Shown piece by piece: positions 8,445 to 16,425 of a stretch of DNA of 53,699 nt; the first letter of the stretch is position 1; each line of letters starts with the position of its first letter. Both the position numbers and the translations under genes were made by a program. Source of the DNA: Spirochaetales bacterium (GTDB lineage: Bacteria > Spirochaetota > Spirochaetia > SZUA-6 > JAFGRV01). The stretch is from contig JAFGHO010000050.1 in NCBI GenBank assembly GCA_016930085.1, forward strand, positions 1 through 53,699, written 5' to 3'. The notes under the pieces are model-generated. The model was not told where the DNA came from and did no database searches. It saw only the letters and a list, made by a program, of their open reading frames with translations.

Positions 8445-11400
8445 ATGATAACATTATGTATAAATGAAATTTTAGAAAAATTAAAGGGGTATCAGCCATT
8501 TTCTCACCTAATTAATTCCTTCCGAACGGGAAAACTTCCGGTTTCGGTATTCGGAATACAGGACGGTCTCCTGCCGTTTATCGTCAGTGAGATCCACTCA
8601 CACGCGAAGGCCCCTTCTCTGGTGCTTGTTTCAACCGAAAAAGAGGCAGAAGATGTCATGGAGGATCTCAAATCGCTTTGCGGTGAAGAGGTCGTGCCGT
8701 TTCCCTGGTGGGGTGTGGCACCTTATAAGGATGTATCACCCGTGAGTTCGGTTTTTTTTGAACGGACAAGCGTTCTCGAAAAACTTCTTGCACATAAACC
8801 CGTCATTATCGTTGCCCCCCTTCGCGCATTTGTCGTCCCCCTCCCGGATCCCGTCTGGTTCAAACAACGGCTTTATACCGTAAGAAAGCGTGACGAAATA
8901 CACGCTTCGGAAGTGGGGGAACGGCTGACACAGTACGGTTATCTCCGGGTTCCAAAGGTGAGTGTCCGGGGAGAGTTTGCCGTCAGGGGCGAGGTTATCG
9001 ATATTTTTTCTCCGGATGCGGAGCATGCGATCCGTATCGTTTTTGCCTTTGATGAAGTCGAGGAAATCAGGCTTTTCGATCCCGCCACGCAGACATCCAT
9101 CTCGAGGAAGGAAGAAATCACCATTTATCCGCTGCGGGAAGTGCTTTTCACGGAAGAGACCGGAGAGGTGCTTGGGGAATCACTCCGGGACCTCGGCGTC
9201 GCGGAGGATGACATCGCGGATCTCAAAGAAAAAATCGGTCTCAATACGGAATTCGACGGTATCGAACTCTATTATCCCCTCTGTTTCCGGGGAACATACT
9301 CCCTTCTGGACTATCTTTCCCCGAATTCTTCCATATTTCTCGCGAGAAATGAAATCATGCTCACGCTTTTTGACGCCATCGAAAAGGAGTATAACGAACA
9401 ATATGCGAGGGCGAAACGCCTTGTTAAAACGTCTCCCCCGCCCGAAAGAATTCTCCTGGATTTTCCCCGTCTCGCAGAAAAAGACATGAGGAAAATACTC
9501 TTTTCATCACTCAAGAAAGAGTTTCACATGGACGGATTTCTCTTCCACTGTGATCCTCCGCGCTCATTCTTCGGCAATATTCCTTTTTTGAAGGATGAAC
9601 TGCAAAGCCTTCTCGATGTCGGGTATACCATAGTGATCTTCGGTGTCTATGAGTCGCAGGCAAAAAGGATAGAAGAGATGCTCAAGGACCTGCAGCCGAA
9701 AAAAGGGAGGCTGCTGGTTGTCCCGGCGAGTATATCCGGGGGGTTCTCCGTAGCCGAGAGAAAACTGATATGTATCAGTGAGAGCGAGATCTTCGGAAGA
9801 AAGCGGCCGATTCCCCGTTCGATAAAAAACGCGAAAACTCAAATCATCGACAGTTTCGTCGATCTCGAACCGGGCGATTACGTCGTACACCTGAATTACG
9901 GTATCGGGTTGTATTGCGGTATCGAGCGTATCCGCACCCACCTGAACGAGAGGGATTATATCCATCTTGAATACGGGGACAGTGAAATCGTGTACCTTCC
10001 CATCGAGCAGGTCAATCTTATCCAGCGGTATATCGCCCAGGAGGGGAGAAAGCCGAAACTCGACAGGATCGGGGGCAAAGGGTGGGAAAAACGGAAGGAA
10101 CGGGTACGGCGTTCGGTCGAGGATCTGGCGGACCGGCTTCTTTCCCTTTATGCAAAACGAAGGCAGCAAAAGGGATATTCCTTTCAAAAAGACAGTGAAT
10201 GGCAGAAGGATTTCGAAGCCGGTTTCCCGTTTCAGGAGACCGACGATCAACTGCGCTGTATCGAGGAAGTAAAGACCGATATGGAGGCGACACTTCCCAT
10301 GGACAGACTGGTGTGCGGTGATGTGGGATACGGGAAAACGGAGATCGCCCTCCGAGCCGCTTTCAAGGCCGTCATGGGGGGCAAACAGGTCGCGGTGCTG
10401 GCCCCCACGACAATTCTCACCGAACAACACTATGAGACCTTTACCGAGCGTTTCAGGGACTTCCCCGTTTCGATTGAAATGCTGTCCCGTTTCAGACCCA
10501 GGAGAGAACAGAAGTCGATTCTCGGGCGGCTCGCTTGCGGGGGGGTGGATATCATCATCGGGACGCACCGTCTCGTGCAAAAGGATGTCGTTTTCAAAAA
10601 CCTCGGTCTGATCGTCGTCGATGAGGAGCAGCGTTTCGGCGTGAAGCACAAGGAAATACTCAAGGAGTTGAAGGTGAGTGTGGACTGTCTGACACTCACG
10701 GCAACACCGATTCCCCGAACCCTCCATATGGCGCTGATGAAAATCCGCGATATGTCGATTTTGAACACACCGCCCCAGAACAGACTGCCGATAGAGACCT
10801 CTATTCAGGAGTTCGACTCACATATTATCGGGCAGGCGATCAGGCGTGAGGTGGAAAGGGAAGGTCAGGTCTATTTCCTTCACAATAGAATAGAAACCCT
10901 TCCCCAGACCTTTCTTTTCCTGAAAGAACTCGTTCCCGATGTTTCCATCGATATCGCCCATGGAAGGATGACCGCGCTGGAACTCGAGGATGTCATGCAT
11001 CGTTTCATCCACCGGGAATTCCGGATTCTTCTCACCACCACGATCATCGAAAACGGCATCGATATTCCGAATGTCAACACCATCATCATCAACCGGGCGG
11101 ACATGTTCGGGATTTCCCAGCTGTATCAACTCCGGGGAAGGGTTGGCAGGTCCGACGTGCCGGCTTACGCCTATCTCCTCTATCCGAAATCGAGGGTACT
11201 GAGCGAGATCGCAATGAAGCGCTTGAGGATCATATCGGATTACACGGAGCTGGGTTCGGGATTCAAGATCGCGCTCAAGGATCTCGAAATACGGGGTGCC
11301 GGTAATCTGCTCGGGCGCGAGCAGCACGGCGATATTCTTGCCGTGGGATTCGACATGTACATCAAATTACTCGATGATGTAATCGCCGAGAAGAAACACG

Positions 11401-11858
11401 AAGGAAAGGAAGAAGAGGAAGAGGTATATCTCGAACTCGAATATTCGGGATATATTCCCGATTCCTATATCAGCGAACCGGTCGAAAAAATGGAGGTGTA
11501 TAAAAAGGTCGCATCGATAACCAATGAAAGCGAACTCGAGATCATCTACGGGGAAATCACCGACAGGTTCGGTCCGCTTCCGGACGAAGTGACGAGTATT
11601 TTCTCCATCGCGGAGATACGTGTCATTTGCAAGAAACTTTCGATTTCGTCGCTCAGGGAACGGGACGGGGTGATAACCGTCGAGTTTTCTCGTCTGGCAA
11701 AGGTCTCGGCGGACAGGGTGCTGCGGCTTATACGGGAGAGCGGCGGATCGGTTTTCCTCGACAGCAGGCGGCCACAGTGCATCTGCTTTAAAATAAAAAA
11801 TATCGGACTCAGGGAAAAGGCCGAGTTCCTCAGGGACAGGCTTTCCCGGCTGGTCTGA
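8445..11858 (+). CDS. mfd: Transcription-repair coupling factor Mfd
   Basis: An ATP-driven translocase that removes RNA polymerase stalled at DNA damage and recruits UvrA. At 1137 residues it has the family's full length. In order: UvrB-like N-terminal region (1 to about 330), RNA-polymerase interaction domain near 470 (PGDYVVHLNYGIGLYCGIER), RecG-like motor with Walker A GDVGYGKTE (about 624), DEEQRFG box (about 725), TATPIPRTL, LRGRVGRSDVPAYAYLL (about 896), and the C-terminal TRCF domain (about 1010-1120). All helicase motifs appear intact. The start at 8445 has no Shine-Dalgarno sequence. It is transcribed apart from its neighbours. Confidence 0.97.
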   Translation: MITLCINEILEKLKGYQPFSHLINSFRTGKLPVSVFGIQDGLLPFIVSEIHSHAKAPSLVLVSTEKEAEDVMEDLKSLCGEEVVPFPWWGVAPYKDVSPVSSVFFERTSVLEKLLAHKPVIIVAPLRAFVVPLPDPVWFKQRLYTVRKRDEIHASEVGERLTQYGYLRVPKVSVRGEFAVRGEVIDIFSPDAEHAIRIVFAFDEVEEIRLFDPATQTSISRKEEITIYPLREVLFTEETGEVLGESLRDLGVAEDDIADLKEKIGLNTEFDGIELYYPLCFRGTYSLLDYLSPNSSIFLARNEIMLTLFDAIEKEYNEQYARAKRLVKTSPPPERILLDFPRLAEKDMRKILFSSLKKEFHMDGFLFHCDPPRSFFGNIPFLKDELQSLLDVGYTIVIFGVYESQAKRIEEMLKDLQPKKGRLLVVPASISGGFSVAERKLICISESEIFGRKRPIPRSIKNAKTQIIDSFVDLEPGDYVVHLNYGIGLYCGIERIRTHLNERDYIHLEYGDSEIVYLPIEQVNLIQRYIAQEGRKPKLDRIGGKGWEKRKERVRRSVEDLADRLLSLYAKRRQQKGYSFQKDSEWQKDFEAGFPFQETDDQLRCIEEVKTDMEATLPMDRLVCGDVGYGKTEIALRAAFKAVMGGKQVAVLAPTTILTEQHYETFTERFRDFPVSIEMLSRFRPRREQKSILGRLACGGVDIIIGTHRLVQKDVVFKNLGLIVVDEEQRFGVKHKEILKELKVSVDCLTLTATPIPRTLHMALMKIRDMSILNTPPQNRLPIETSIQEFDSHIIGQAIRREVEREGQVYFLHNRIETLPQTFLFLKELVPDVSIDIAHGRMTALELEDVMHRFIHREFRILLTTTIIENGIDIPNVNTIIINRADMFGISQLYQLRGRVGRSDVPAYAYLLYPKSRVLSEIAMKRLRIISDYTELGSGFKIALKDLEIRGAGNLLGREQHGDILAVGFDMYIKLLDDVIAEKKHEGKEEEEEVYLELEYSGYIPDSYISEPVEKMEVYKKVASITNESELEIIYGEITDRFGPLPDEVTSIFSIAEIRVICKKLSISSLRERDGVITVEFSRLAKVSADRVLRLIRESGGSVFLDSRRPQCICFKIKNIGLREKAEFLRDRLSRLV

Positions 11859-11882
11859 GGTGCCGCCGTTATGCCGGATTAC

Positions 11883-11910
11883 TTGACAGCGGACCCGGAA
11901 TCGATATAGT
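11883..11910 (+). promoter_or_regulatory. Sigma-70-type promoter of first PilZ gene
   Basis: TTGACA (11883-11888), 16-base spacer, TATAGT (11905-11910). The ATG follows 12 bases after the -10, implying a leader of only about five bases. Confidence 0.7.
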
Positions 11911-11922
11911 TAAAGCAAGGAT

Positions 11923-12276
11923 ATGGATCGACCATTCGAAAAACGGGAATATCGGCGTCTCGATATCAATATCGCGGTTTCCTACGATCTCGACAAGGGC
12001 CGGAAGTGGACTGAAACGGAGACCAAAAATCTGAGTGCCGGCGGCATCTGCCTTCTCACAAAGGAAGCACTCCAGGCCGGAACTCATCTCACATTGAAGT
12101 TCAGGCTTCCCGATACAAGCGAGTCGCTCGAGGTGAGGGGTGAAATTATGTGGAACCAAAAATATGTCATTAATGACGAGGAATATTACGATAATGGAAT
12201 AAAGTTCATCGCGATGAGTGAAAGGGAACGGGGACTGATCGGGAAATACATCGACGGTATTGCCGTTAACGGTTGA
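11923..12276 (+). CDS. PilZ-domain protein, 117 aa
   Basis: A single-domain c-di-GMP receptor. Both PilZ motifs are visible: KREYRRLD near the N-terminus (RxxxR region) and NLSAGGICLL (xxSxxG) about 30 residues later, followed by the barrel strands LTLKFRLPD and VRGEIMWN. There is no further domain. It is about 45 bases upstream of a closely related PilZ gene, and both end in a similar helix (LIGKYIDG / LIGKYVDS), so the pair comes from a tandem duplication. Its own promoter is visible. Confidence 0.92.
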   Translation: MDRPFEKREYRRLDINIAVSYDLDKGRKWTETETKNLSAGGICLLTKEALQAGTHLTLKFRLPDTSESLEVRGEIMWNQKYVINDEEYYDNGIKFIAMSERERGLIGKYIDGIAVNG

Positions 12277-12321
12277 ATGAAAGCGAAAAGCGGTGAACGA
12301 TAACAATCAATCCGGAGGAGC

Positions 12322-12672
12322 ATGGTGAAAGACAAAAGACGATACAGACGGCGGTTTATTTCATTGAACGTGGCGTACGACATGAGTCCGGAACAGCGGT
12401 GGCTCGAGTCAACGACAAGGGATATCGGAGCGGGGGGAATCTGTCTGATTACGACATCCCCGATCGAGGTCGGAAAGGTCGTCGATATCAAGTTTCATAT
12501 ACCGGACGAACAAAAACCGGTCAAAGTTTCGGGCAAAATCGTGTGGAATGAAGAGTATAAGGAGGGTGGGGGCGGCAAATTCTACAACGGTATCCAGTTT
12601 ATCCGGATCGATGAAGCGGACAGGGACCTGATCGGGAAATATGTGGACAGCGCGACCTTTCTGCGTAAATGA
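12322..12672 (+). CDS. PilZ-domain protein, 116 aa (tandem paralogue)
   Basis: A second stand-alone PilZ domain with KRRYRRRF (RxxxR) and DIGAGGICLI, where Gly replaces the usual Ser of DxSxxG. That substitution could weaken c-di-GMP binding. The strands KFHIPDEQ, SGKIVWNEE and NGIQFIRI match the first copy. GGAGG (12314-12318) lies 3 bases from ATG 12322 and 6 from the next codon, GTG 12325, so translation may really begin at the GTG. Likely an operon with the first copy. Confidence 0.9.
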   Translation: MVKDKRRYRRRFISLNVAYDMSPEQRWLESTTRDIGAGGICLITTSPIEVGKVVDIKFHIPDEQKPVKVSGKIVWNEEYKEGGGGKFYNGIQFIRIDEADRDLIGKYVDSATFLRK

Positions 12673-12702
12673 TACGAAAGACCGCATGATCGATGAAACT
12701 TC

Positions 12703-12731
12703 TTGACAGATTCGGTAAAAAACGGTAGATT
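12703..12731 (+). promoter_or_regulatory. Promoter of tRNA-Glu
   Basis: TTGACA (12703-12708), 17-base spacer and TAGATT (12726-12731). The mature tRNA starts 26 bases after the -10 box. Confidence 0.75.
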
Positions 12732-12757
12732 ATAGCGTCTTTTATCGATGAATGCGA

Positions 12758-12829
12758 GGCCCCTTCGTCTATCGGCTAGGACAGGAGATTCTCATTCTTC
12801 AAAGAGGGGTTCGATTCCCCTAGGGGCTA
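12758..12829 (+). tRNA. tRNA-Glu (anticodon CTC)
   Basis: The cloverleaf closes fully. Acceptor GGCCCCT pairs with AGGGGCT (first pair G-U). The D-arm is GTCT/GGAC. The anticodon stem GGAGA/TCTTC encloses loop TTCTCAT with CTC at positions 34-36. The T-arm is AGGGG-TTCGATT-CCCCT and the discriminator is A. CCA is not encoded, so it must be added after transcription. No terminator hairpin follows, only a run of nine A. Confidence 0.96.
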
Positions 12830-13084
12830 AAAAAAAAGGCGGGTGGTTCCGTTCAATGTCGGAAACGGATTGCATTTTATTTCGAGCCGGCACCTGACCG
12901 AACCGACCACATTCGCGTACCACGGAGGGTAACCGCTGTAATAACTTTCGAGACCGAGTGAATGATACGTAAACCGGCCCAATCGTGAATCCTGTACGGC
13001 CCCATAATCATAAAAGGTGTCTATCCCGGTTTCGAAAGACACCCTGTCCCCGAAAGCGGTAAAAAGAATATCACTGACGGATTA
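12827..13084 (-). pseudogene. Possible C-terminal remnant of a beta-barrel-like protein abutting the tRNA
   Basis: After the stop of the ATPase gene the same strand stays open for about 85 codons and ends inside the 3' end of tRNA-Glu. The translation alternates aromatic and polar residues like an outer-membrane barrel (VSFETGIDTFYDYGAV, RFTYHSLGLESYYSGY, RCRLEIKCNPFP). There is no ATG start or ribosome site; a GTG at 13042 exists. It may be a gene fragment left by recombination at the tRNA, or chance. Low confidence. Confidence 0.3.
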
Positions 13085-13792
13085 TTACTCCTCGTCGCTG
13101 ATTAGAAGCGTTTTCGGATCGAGTGAGAGATGGAGGTCGTCTCCGGGGCTTCTCCGGTGATCCTTGACGAGGTTCAGCCTGATCCTTTTTTCTTCCGGTT
13201 CCAGGAGGATGATGACCTCCGCCTTTGATTCGTAGCCGGCAAGAACGGCGGGTAGTTTTTCATTTGCCGGGGCTTTCACCGTATCACGTAACGATGCACT
13301 GAACCAGAACCTGAGGCCATTGTCCTTCGCGAAAGCCTTGATCGTTTCAAAATCCTCCTTCGAACCCGAATAAAAATCATAGCCGTCGACGGCGATGCAA
13401 TCGGCATTGAAATCCGCCTTTTGTATCATTGTTCCGATACGGTCAAGTATCTGTTGGATCGAAAGGCGTCCGGGGGTGAAGTTCATGATGATCCTGTTCC
13501 TGACGATTTCGTCGTGAACCTCCATCGCGTGTTCGAGGCTGCGCCGTCTGGCTATTTCGGTGAAAATGTCTTCGTACCACGATATGATGTGATCCGGCCT
13601 TTCCGTGAATGAGACATGGATGACATGATTTCCCTGCAAAAGCTGATCCGTCGCGATATGGACCAGACAGGCCGTTTTGCCCACTCCTTTTCGCGCCGCG
13701 ATTATCCCGATATTTCCCTTCCCGACCCCGCCGTGTTCCGAAGTGTCGAGAACGCGCAATGGGCTTTTTTTTATCAGTTCGGATTTCAGCAT
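13085..13792 (-). CDS. RecA/KaiC-like P-loop ATPase
   Basis: A 235-residue ATPase with one RecA-type core. Visible are GKGNIGIIAARKGVGKTACL (Walker A ARKGVGKT near residues 33-40), a Walker B-like strand DCIAVDGYD near 138, and a following strand FWFSAS. It lacks DNA-binding loops and repeats, so it is neither RecA nor RadA; it resembles single-domain KaiC/DnaB-like ATPases. Its ATG overlaps the TAA of the EF-G gene by one base (TAATG), indicating translational coupling. A role in translation or signalling is inference from that coupling only. Confidence 0.8.
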   Translation of the reverse strand: MLKSELIKKSPLRVLDTSEHGGVGKGNIGIIAARKGVGKTACLVHIATDQLLQGNHVIHVSFTERPDHIISWYEDIFTEIARRRSLEHAMEVHDEIVRNRIIMNFTPGRLSIQQILDRIGTMIQKADFNADCIAVDGYDFYSGSKEDFETIKAFAKDNGLRFWFSASLRDTVKAPANEKLPAVLAGYESKAEVIILLEPEEKRIRLNLVKDHRRSPGDDLHLSLDPKTLLISDEE

Positions 13793-15858
13793 TATTCCTT
13801 GCTCCTCTCCTTTTTTACAAGTTCCTCGGCGATAGAGGCCGGAACCCTTCCGTATCTGGCGAACTCCATGGTAAACTCGGCCTTGCCCTGGGACACGGAA
13901 CGAATGACGGTCGAATACCCGAACATTTCCGAAAGCGGCACTTCGGCTTCTACCTGCGAGAATGTATCGTCTTCACTTGTGCTGACGATCATCCCCCTCC
14001 GCTGATTAATCGTGGTGAGGACCGCGCCGAGAAACTCGGAGGGGCTTTCGACAACGACCTTCATCACCGGTTCGAGGATAACGGGTTCCGCTTTCATGTA
14101 GGCCTGTCTGAATCCCCCGATTGCGGCAGACTGAAAGGCGACGTCGGATGAATCCACGGGATGGAACGTCCCGTCATTAATTGTGACCTTTACCCCGACA
14201 ATCGGAAAACCGATAAGCCCCCCCTTCGAAAGACAGGCACGAAAGCCCTTTTCGCAGGACGGGATATATTCTTTCGGAATCACCCCCCCCTTGATCTCAT
14301 CGACGAACTCGAAGCCATCCTCTGAAAAGGGCTCGATGGCACCGGCGATCCGGCCGTATTGTCCGGCGCCTCCCGTCTGCTTTTTATGGGTGTAGTCGAA
14401 GGCCGCCGGCCGGGTAATGGTTTCCCTGTAGGCGACCTGGGGCATACCCGTTTCGAGTTGTACGCCGTATTCTCGCCGCATCCGTTCGATGTAGACATCG
14501 AGATGGAGTTCGCCCATTCCCCGGATCAGGGTCTGGTTCGATTCGGGGTCGACCTCGCTCTGGAACGAGGGGTCTTCTTTTGTAAAGCGATTCAGCGCTT
14601 TCGACATCGCGTCTTCGGACTTTTTATCTTTTGGTTTCAGGGCAAGGGAAATCACCGGTTCGGGAACATACATCCCGGTCATCGCATACGCGCACCCATT
14701 CTCGTTAAAGGTGTCTCCGGACACGCAATCTATTCCGAAGAGTGCGACAATATCGCCGCCCGAAGCCTCGCTTATATCTTCCATCGTTTCCGCGTGCATC
14801 CGGACCAGCCGCCCGATTCTGACTTTTTTTCTTGTTCTGATATTGGTAAGTTCGGTGCCTTTTCTAATGGTTCCCCTGTACAGCCTGATGTAGGTCAGCT
14901 GTCCGTAAGGTCCGTCTTCGAGTTTGAACGCGTGTGCCAAAGCCGGGAGAGAAGGGTCCGGTTTCAGCTCGACTTTTTTTTCGTTTTCGTTCAGATCGAA
15001 CGCGTGATGGACGACATCAACCGGGGAGGGAAGGAACCGTATAACCGCGTCAATAAGGGGTTGAACCCCCTTGTTTTTATATGCCGAACCGATAAATACC
15101 GGAGTCAATTCACGGGAAATGGTGCCTCTTCGTATCGCTTCGATAATGTGCCGTTCAGACTCTGTCCCTTCGAGGTAGTGTGCGGCAAGTTCGTCACAGT
15201 ACATCGACGCGGTCTCGATAAGTTCGATACGCATCTCGGCTGCCTCACGGGCGTACTCCTCCGGTATCTCCGATTCCGTGACTATTTCTCCCTGGGCACC
15301 ATCGAAGGTGAGGGCCTTCATGCCGACAAGGTCGATGACGCCTTTGAAATCAGCCTCGAGTCCCATCGGTATCTGCATGAGGACCGCGTTATGACCGAGT
15401 TTTTCTTTGAGTTGTTCCTTGACTTTCACGGGATTGGCGCCCACGCGGTCGCATTTGTTGACAAAGGCGAGACGCGGTACATTGTAACGGTTGAGCTGCC
15501 GGTTGACGGTGATGGATTGGGATTGAACACCGCCGACGGCGCAGAGAACGAGGATGGCACCGTCCAAAACTCGAAGCGCCCGTTCGACCTCGATGGTGAA
15601 GTCCACATGTCCCGGCGTATCGATGATATTGATCGAATGGTCTTTCCATGAGACATTCGTCGCCGCAGAGGCGATCGTGATCCCCCGTTCTTTTTCAAGG
15701 GCCATCGAATCCATGGTCGCCCCTTTACCGTCCTTGCCCCGCACTTCTCCGATGCGGTGTATCTTCTTGCAGTAATAGAGTATCCTTTCGGTAAGGGTTG
15801 TCTTTCCGGAATCAATATGCGCACTGATCCCGATATTTCTCATCTTTGTCGAATCCAT
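13792..15858 (-). CDS. fusA: Elongation factor G, mitochondrial-EFG1-like type
   Basis: A translational GTPase that moves tRNA and mRNA through the ribosome. At 688 residues it has all five EF-G domains. The GTPase motifs are intact: AHIDSGKT (G1), RGITI (G2), DTPGHVDF (G3), NKCD (G4). The N-terminal region ([50 protein letters not shown]) is much closer to mitochondrial EFG1 than to classical bacterial EF-G. This fits the spdEFG1 class described for spirochaetes, planctomycetes and delta-proteobacteria, where it performs translocation and a separate EF-G2 handles recycling. It has its own strong promoter and is coupled to the downstream ATPase gene. Confidence 0.95.
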   Translation of the reverse strand: MDSTKMRNIGISAHIDSGKTTLTERILYYCKKIHRIGEVRGKDGKGATMDSMALEKERGITIASAATNVSWKDHSINIIDTPGHVDFTIEVERALRVLDGAILVLCAVGGVQSQSITVNRQLNRYNVPRLAFVNKCDRVGANPVKVKEQLKEKLGHNAVLMQIPMGLEADFKGVIDLVGMKALTFDGAQGEIVTESEIPEEYAREAAEMRIELIETASMYCDELAAHYLEGTESERHIIEAIRRGTISRELTPVFIGSAYKNKGVQPLIDAVIRFLPSPVDVVHHAFDLNENEKKVELKPDPSLPALAHAFKLEDGPYGQLTYIRLYRGTIRKGTELTNIRTRKKVRIGRLVRMHAETMEDISEASGGDIVALFGIDCVSGDTFNENGCAYAMTGMYVPEPVISLALKPKDKKSEDAMSKALNRFTKEDPSFQSEVDPESNQTLIRGMGELHLDVYIERMRREYGVQLETGMPQVAYRETITRPAAFDYTHKKQTGGAGQYGRIAGAIEPFSEDGFEFVDEIKGGVIPKEYIPSCEKGFRACLSKGGLIGFPIVGVKVTINDGTFHPVDSSDVAFQSAAIGGFRQAYMKAEPVILEPVMKVVVESPSEFLGAVLTTINQRRGMIVSTSEDDTFSQVEAEVPLSEMFGYSTVIRSVSQGKAEFTMEFARYGRVPASIAEELVKKERSKE

Positions 15859-15925
15859 ATTCCTTGTGTCCTTTTGTGAATTCTTTCCTGATTGTATTGG
15901 ATGTGCATATACAGGAAGTTACGAG

Positions 15926-15954
15926 AATATAGTCAGCATTCAAAAAAATGTCAA
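15926..15954 (-). promoter_or_regulatory. Promoter of fusA
   Basis: On the minus strand, TTGACA (15949-15954), a 17-base spacer and TATATT (15926-15931). This is one of the closest matches to consensus in the window, as expected for a translation factor. The predicted leader is about 60 bases. Confidence 0.8.
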
Positions 15955-16071
15955 GAGGAACCCCCGGTTAATTTGAATCGGGGATTGGCCTCCGTCCCCG
16001 CGGGAAGGTTTCTTTCCTGGAGGGAAGAAAGTGTTCCCAAAGACAGTGCCATTGTGTACAATTGTCGTACT

Positions 16072-16410
16072 ATGACAATGATTCAAATATTCGGACTCAA
16101 AAAATGCAGAAATACACAAAAGGCGGAGCGATTTTTCAGGGAGCGCGGCGTCGGGTTTCAGTTCATCAATCTGGAGGAAAAAGGAATGAGCAAGGGCGAG
16201 CTTGAAAGCGCGGCAAGAGCGGTAGGGATCGAAAACATGATAGACCGCGAGGGCAGGGAATACGATAAAGCCGGTATGCGGTACATGGATTTCGATATTG
16301 AAGAGGTTCTGCTTGAAAATCCTCTTCTCCTGAAAACCCCGATCGTGAGAAAGGGCGGGATGGCGGCGGCCGGGTTTATGCCGGATGAATGGAAAAAGTT
16401 TCTTCTGTGA
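16072..16410 (+). CDS. ArsC/Spx/YffB-family thioredoxin-fold protein
   Basis: A 112-residue protein of the arsenate-reductase-C/Spx superfamily. The motif FGLKKCRNTQKAERFF places one Cys (about residue 12) at the ArsC/YffB active-site position. The later PLLLKTPIVRKGG carries the conserved cis-Pro before a substrate-binding Arg. There is no CxxC, so it resembles ArsC/YffB more than Spx. Whether it reduces arsenate cannot be told. No ribosome site precedes the ATG, and a TACAAT box at 16057-16062 lies only 9 bases upstream, hinting at a leaderless mRNA. Confidence 0.85.
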   Translation: MTMIQIFGLKKCRNTQKAERFFRERGVGFQFINLEEKGMSKGELESAARAVGIENMIDREGREYDKAGMRYMDFDIEEVLLENPLLLKTPIVRKGGMAAAGFMPDEWKKFLL

Positions 16411-16425
16411 CGAATATATCGCTAT

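Noticed and set aside
9564-10727. 387-codon open frame antisense to mfd
   Set aside because: It lies wholly within mfd and reflects third-position bias. No motif is recognisable.
14359-15651. 430-codon open frame antisense to EF-G
   Set aside because: It has no ribosome site and no protein-like pattern; it mirrors the codon bias of fusA, which is unquestionable on the other strand.
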